Below the pieces are notes generated by a model that made no database searches, was not told the origin of the DNA, and saw nothing but the letters and a program-made list of their open reading frames with translations. Positions 63,448-64,000 of a DNA stretch of 64,000 nucleotides are shown one piece after another; position 1 is the first letter of the stretch; each line of letters begins with the position of its first letter. Origin of the DNA: CAYSGX01 sp964518215. GTDB lineage: Bacteria > Bacteroidota > Bacteroidia > Chitinophagales > CAIOSU01. The stretch covers positions 4,510-68,509 of the forward strand of contig CAZFFP010000008.1 of NCBI GenBank assembly GCA_964518215.1, in the 5' to 3' direction. The translations under genes and the position numbers were made by a program.

Positions 63448-63861
63448 TTAGTTTTGGTTAAGAGATTGGTTCAGGAGCAAAATAGCTCGGTCTATCCTAT
63501 CGGTAGGCAAACCTTTTTGTAAAGCCTCATGGCGCATTTGCAACAATTGCTGTTGGCGCCCTTCAGAAGTAGGTTGCTGAATTCTGCTTGCCTGAGTCGG
63601 CAATACAATTTGCGTAGCACTGTCAGAAACTTTTAGTCTGTTGGGACTAACAATGGCTGCTTGCTGCATTTTTTTGGCTTCATTTTTTGCAGCCATTTCT
63701 TTTTGCTGCTGATAAAAAGCCTCTTTGGATTGTTTTTCTGAAATCTGTTCAGAAGCAATTCGGTTATTGTTGGCGTTGGATGTTTGAGCCGAAGCGAAAT
63801 AGGTTCCGGCAAAAAACAGACAGCACAAGGCAACAACTTTGAATAAAATTGTTCTTTTCAT
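63448..63861 (-). CDS. Small secreted glutamine-rich helical protein
   Basis: A 137-aa protein. Signal peptide MKRTILFKVVALCCLFFAG to ASAQ. The mature part is rich in Gln, Lys and Ala, with predicted helix or coiled coil (EKQSKEAFYQQQKEMAAKNE, GRQQQLLQMRHEALQKGLP) and a C-terminal DRIDRAILLLNQSLNQN. I do not recognise a family. It is the first gene of a two-gene unit with the T9SS-tailed protein, its stop 14 bp from that start, so a helper or co-secreted role is possible but unproven. Confidence 0.65.
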   Translation of the reverse strand: MKRTILFKVVALCCLFFAGTYFASAQTSNANNNRIASEQISEKQSKEAFYQQQKEMAAKNEAKKMQQAAIVSPNRLKVSDSATQIVLPTQASRIQQPTSEGRQQQLLQMRHEALQKGLPTDRIDRAILLLNQSLNQN

Positions 63862-64000
63862 GTGTTTAGGTTTTAGTTAATGAAAATACTTTCTTTCCGA
63901 AAATTAGAAAGAATAAAATAGAAAACTACTAGCTTTTTCAGCGTACGAAGATTTATTTCCGAATGTTTCGTAAATACAATTCCAAATCAGAACTAACATT

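Noticed and set aside
1..64000. CRISPR array or phage region
   Set aside because: No regularly spaced identical repeats with unique spacers, no cas genes, and no phage structural, integrase or transposase genes were seen on either strand.

Overview
The window reads as a draft chromosome segment from a free-living, probably gliding member of the Bacteroidota, near the Chitinophagales/Sphingobacteriales/Saprospiraceae side. The reasons are: promoters of the Bacteroidetes type (-7 box TAnnTTTG) sit before many genes; gldC is present; five large secreted proteins carry type IX secretion (T9SS) C-terminal sorting domains, three with SprB repeats or PKD domains plus the gliding-associated type B tail and two with a type A tail; menaquinone genes are present; ribosome binding sites are mostly not Shine-Dalgarno-like. 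A run of 100 N at 47547-47646 shows it is a scaffolded draft or metagenome assembly.

Layout. 1-6.8 kb: start of a membrane histidine kinase (minus), a UvrD/PcrA helicase, metF facing back toward it, then asd, a small cytochrome-b5-like protein, panD, a UPF0104 membrane protein and rfaE2. 6.9-11 kb: a minus-strand DoxX / carboxymuconolactone-decarboxylase-like / SDR operon, a divergent MpaB-type oxygenase, then rnz and a STAS protein. 11.5-20.7 kb: a tail-specific protease and two tandem giant T9SS proteins. 20.7-29 kb: pbpC, a small secreted protein, a SET-domain protein with an odd repeat tail, a Cys-cluster protein, a UbiB-type kinase, tRNA-Gly(GCC) and an ABC-F ATPase. 29-44 kb: gldC-rimO, a secreted endonuclease/phosphatase, a PIN-toxin/antitoxin pair, an orphan AT-rich gene, alaS, an M23 peptidase, a MerR regulator, a SpoU methyltransferase, mutS, menB and menD. 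44.5-51.8 kb: a giant beta-helix/PKD T9SS protein holding the gap. 51.8-64 kb: recF, divergent pdhA and a TPR protein, ribH, a decayed antitoxin, a SprB-repeat protein, a REC-HATPase protein, a TlpA-type lipoprotein, and a two-gene unit for secreted proteins.

Most genes are core housekeeping (translation, repair, cofactors, cell wall). The accessory layer is the T9SS surface proteome plus a striking set of dispersed intergenic repeat families. Some of these have entered the menD coding sequence in frame, including a heptanucleotide tandem repeat whose copy number could shift the frame. I did not find a convincing new multi-gene defence or biosynthetic system. The best leads are the menD repeats, the SET protein with an NGH-repeat tail, the collapsed repeat module in the giant protein, the possible leaderless transcripts, and the orphan terminator unit near 44 kb.
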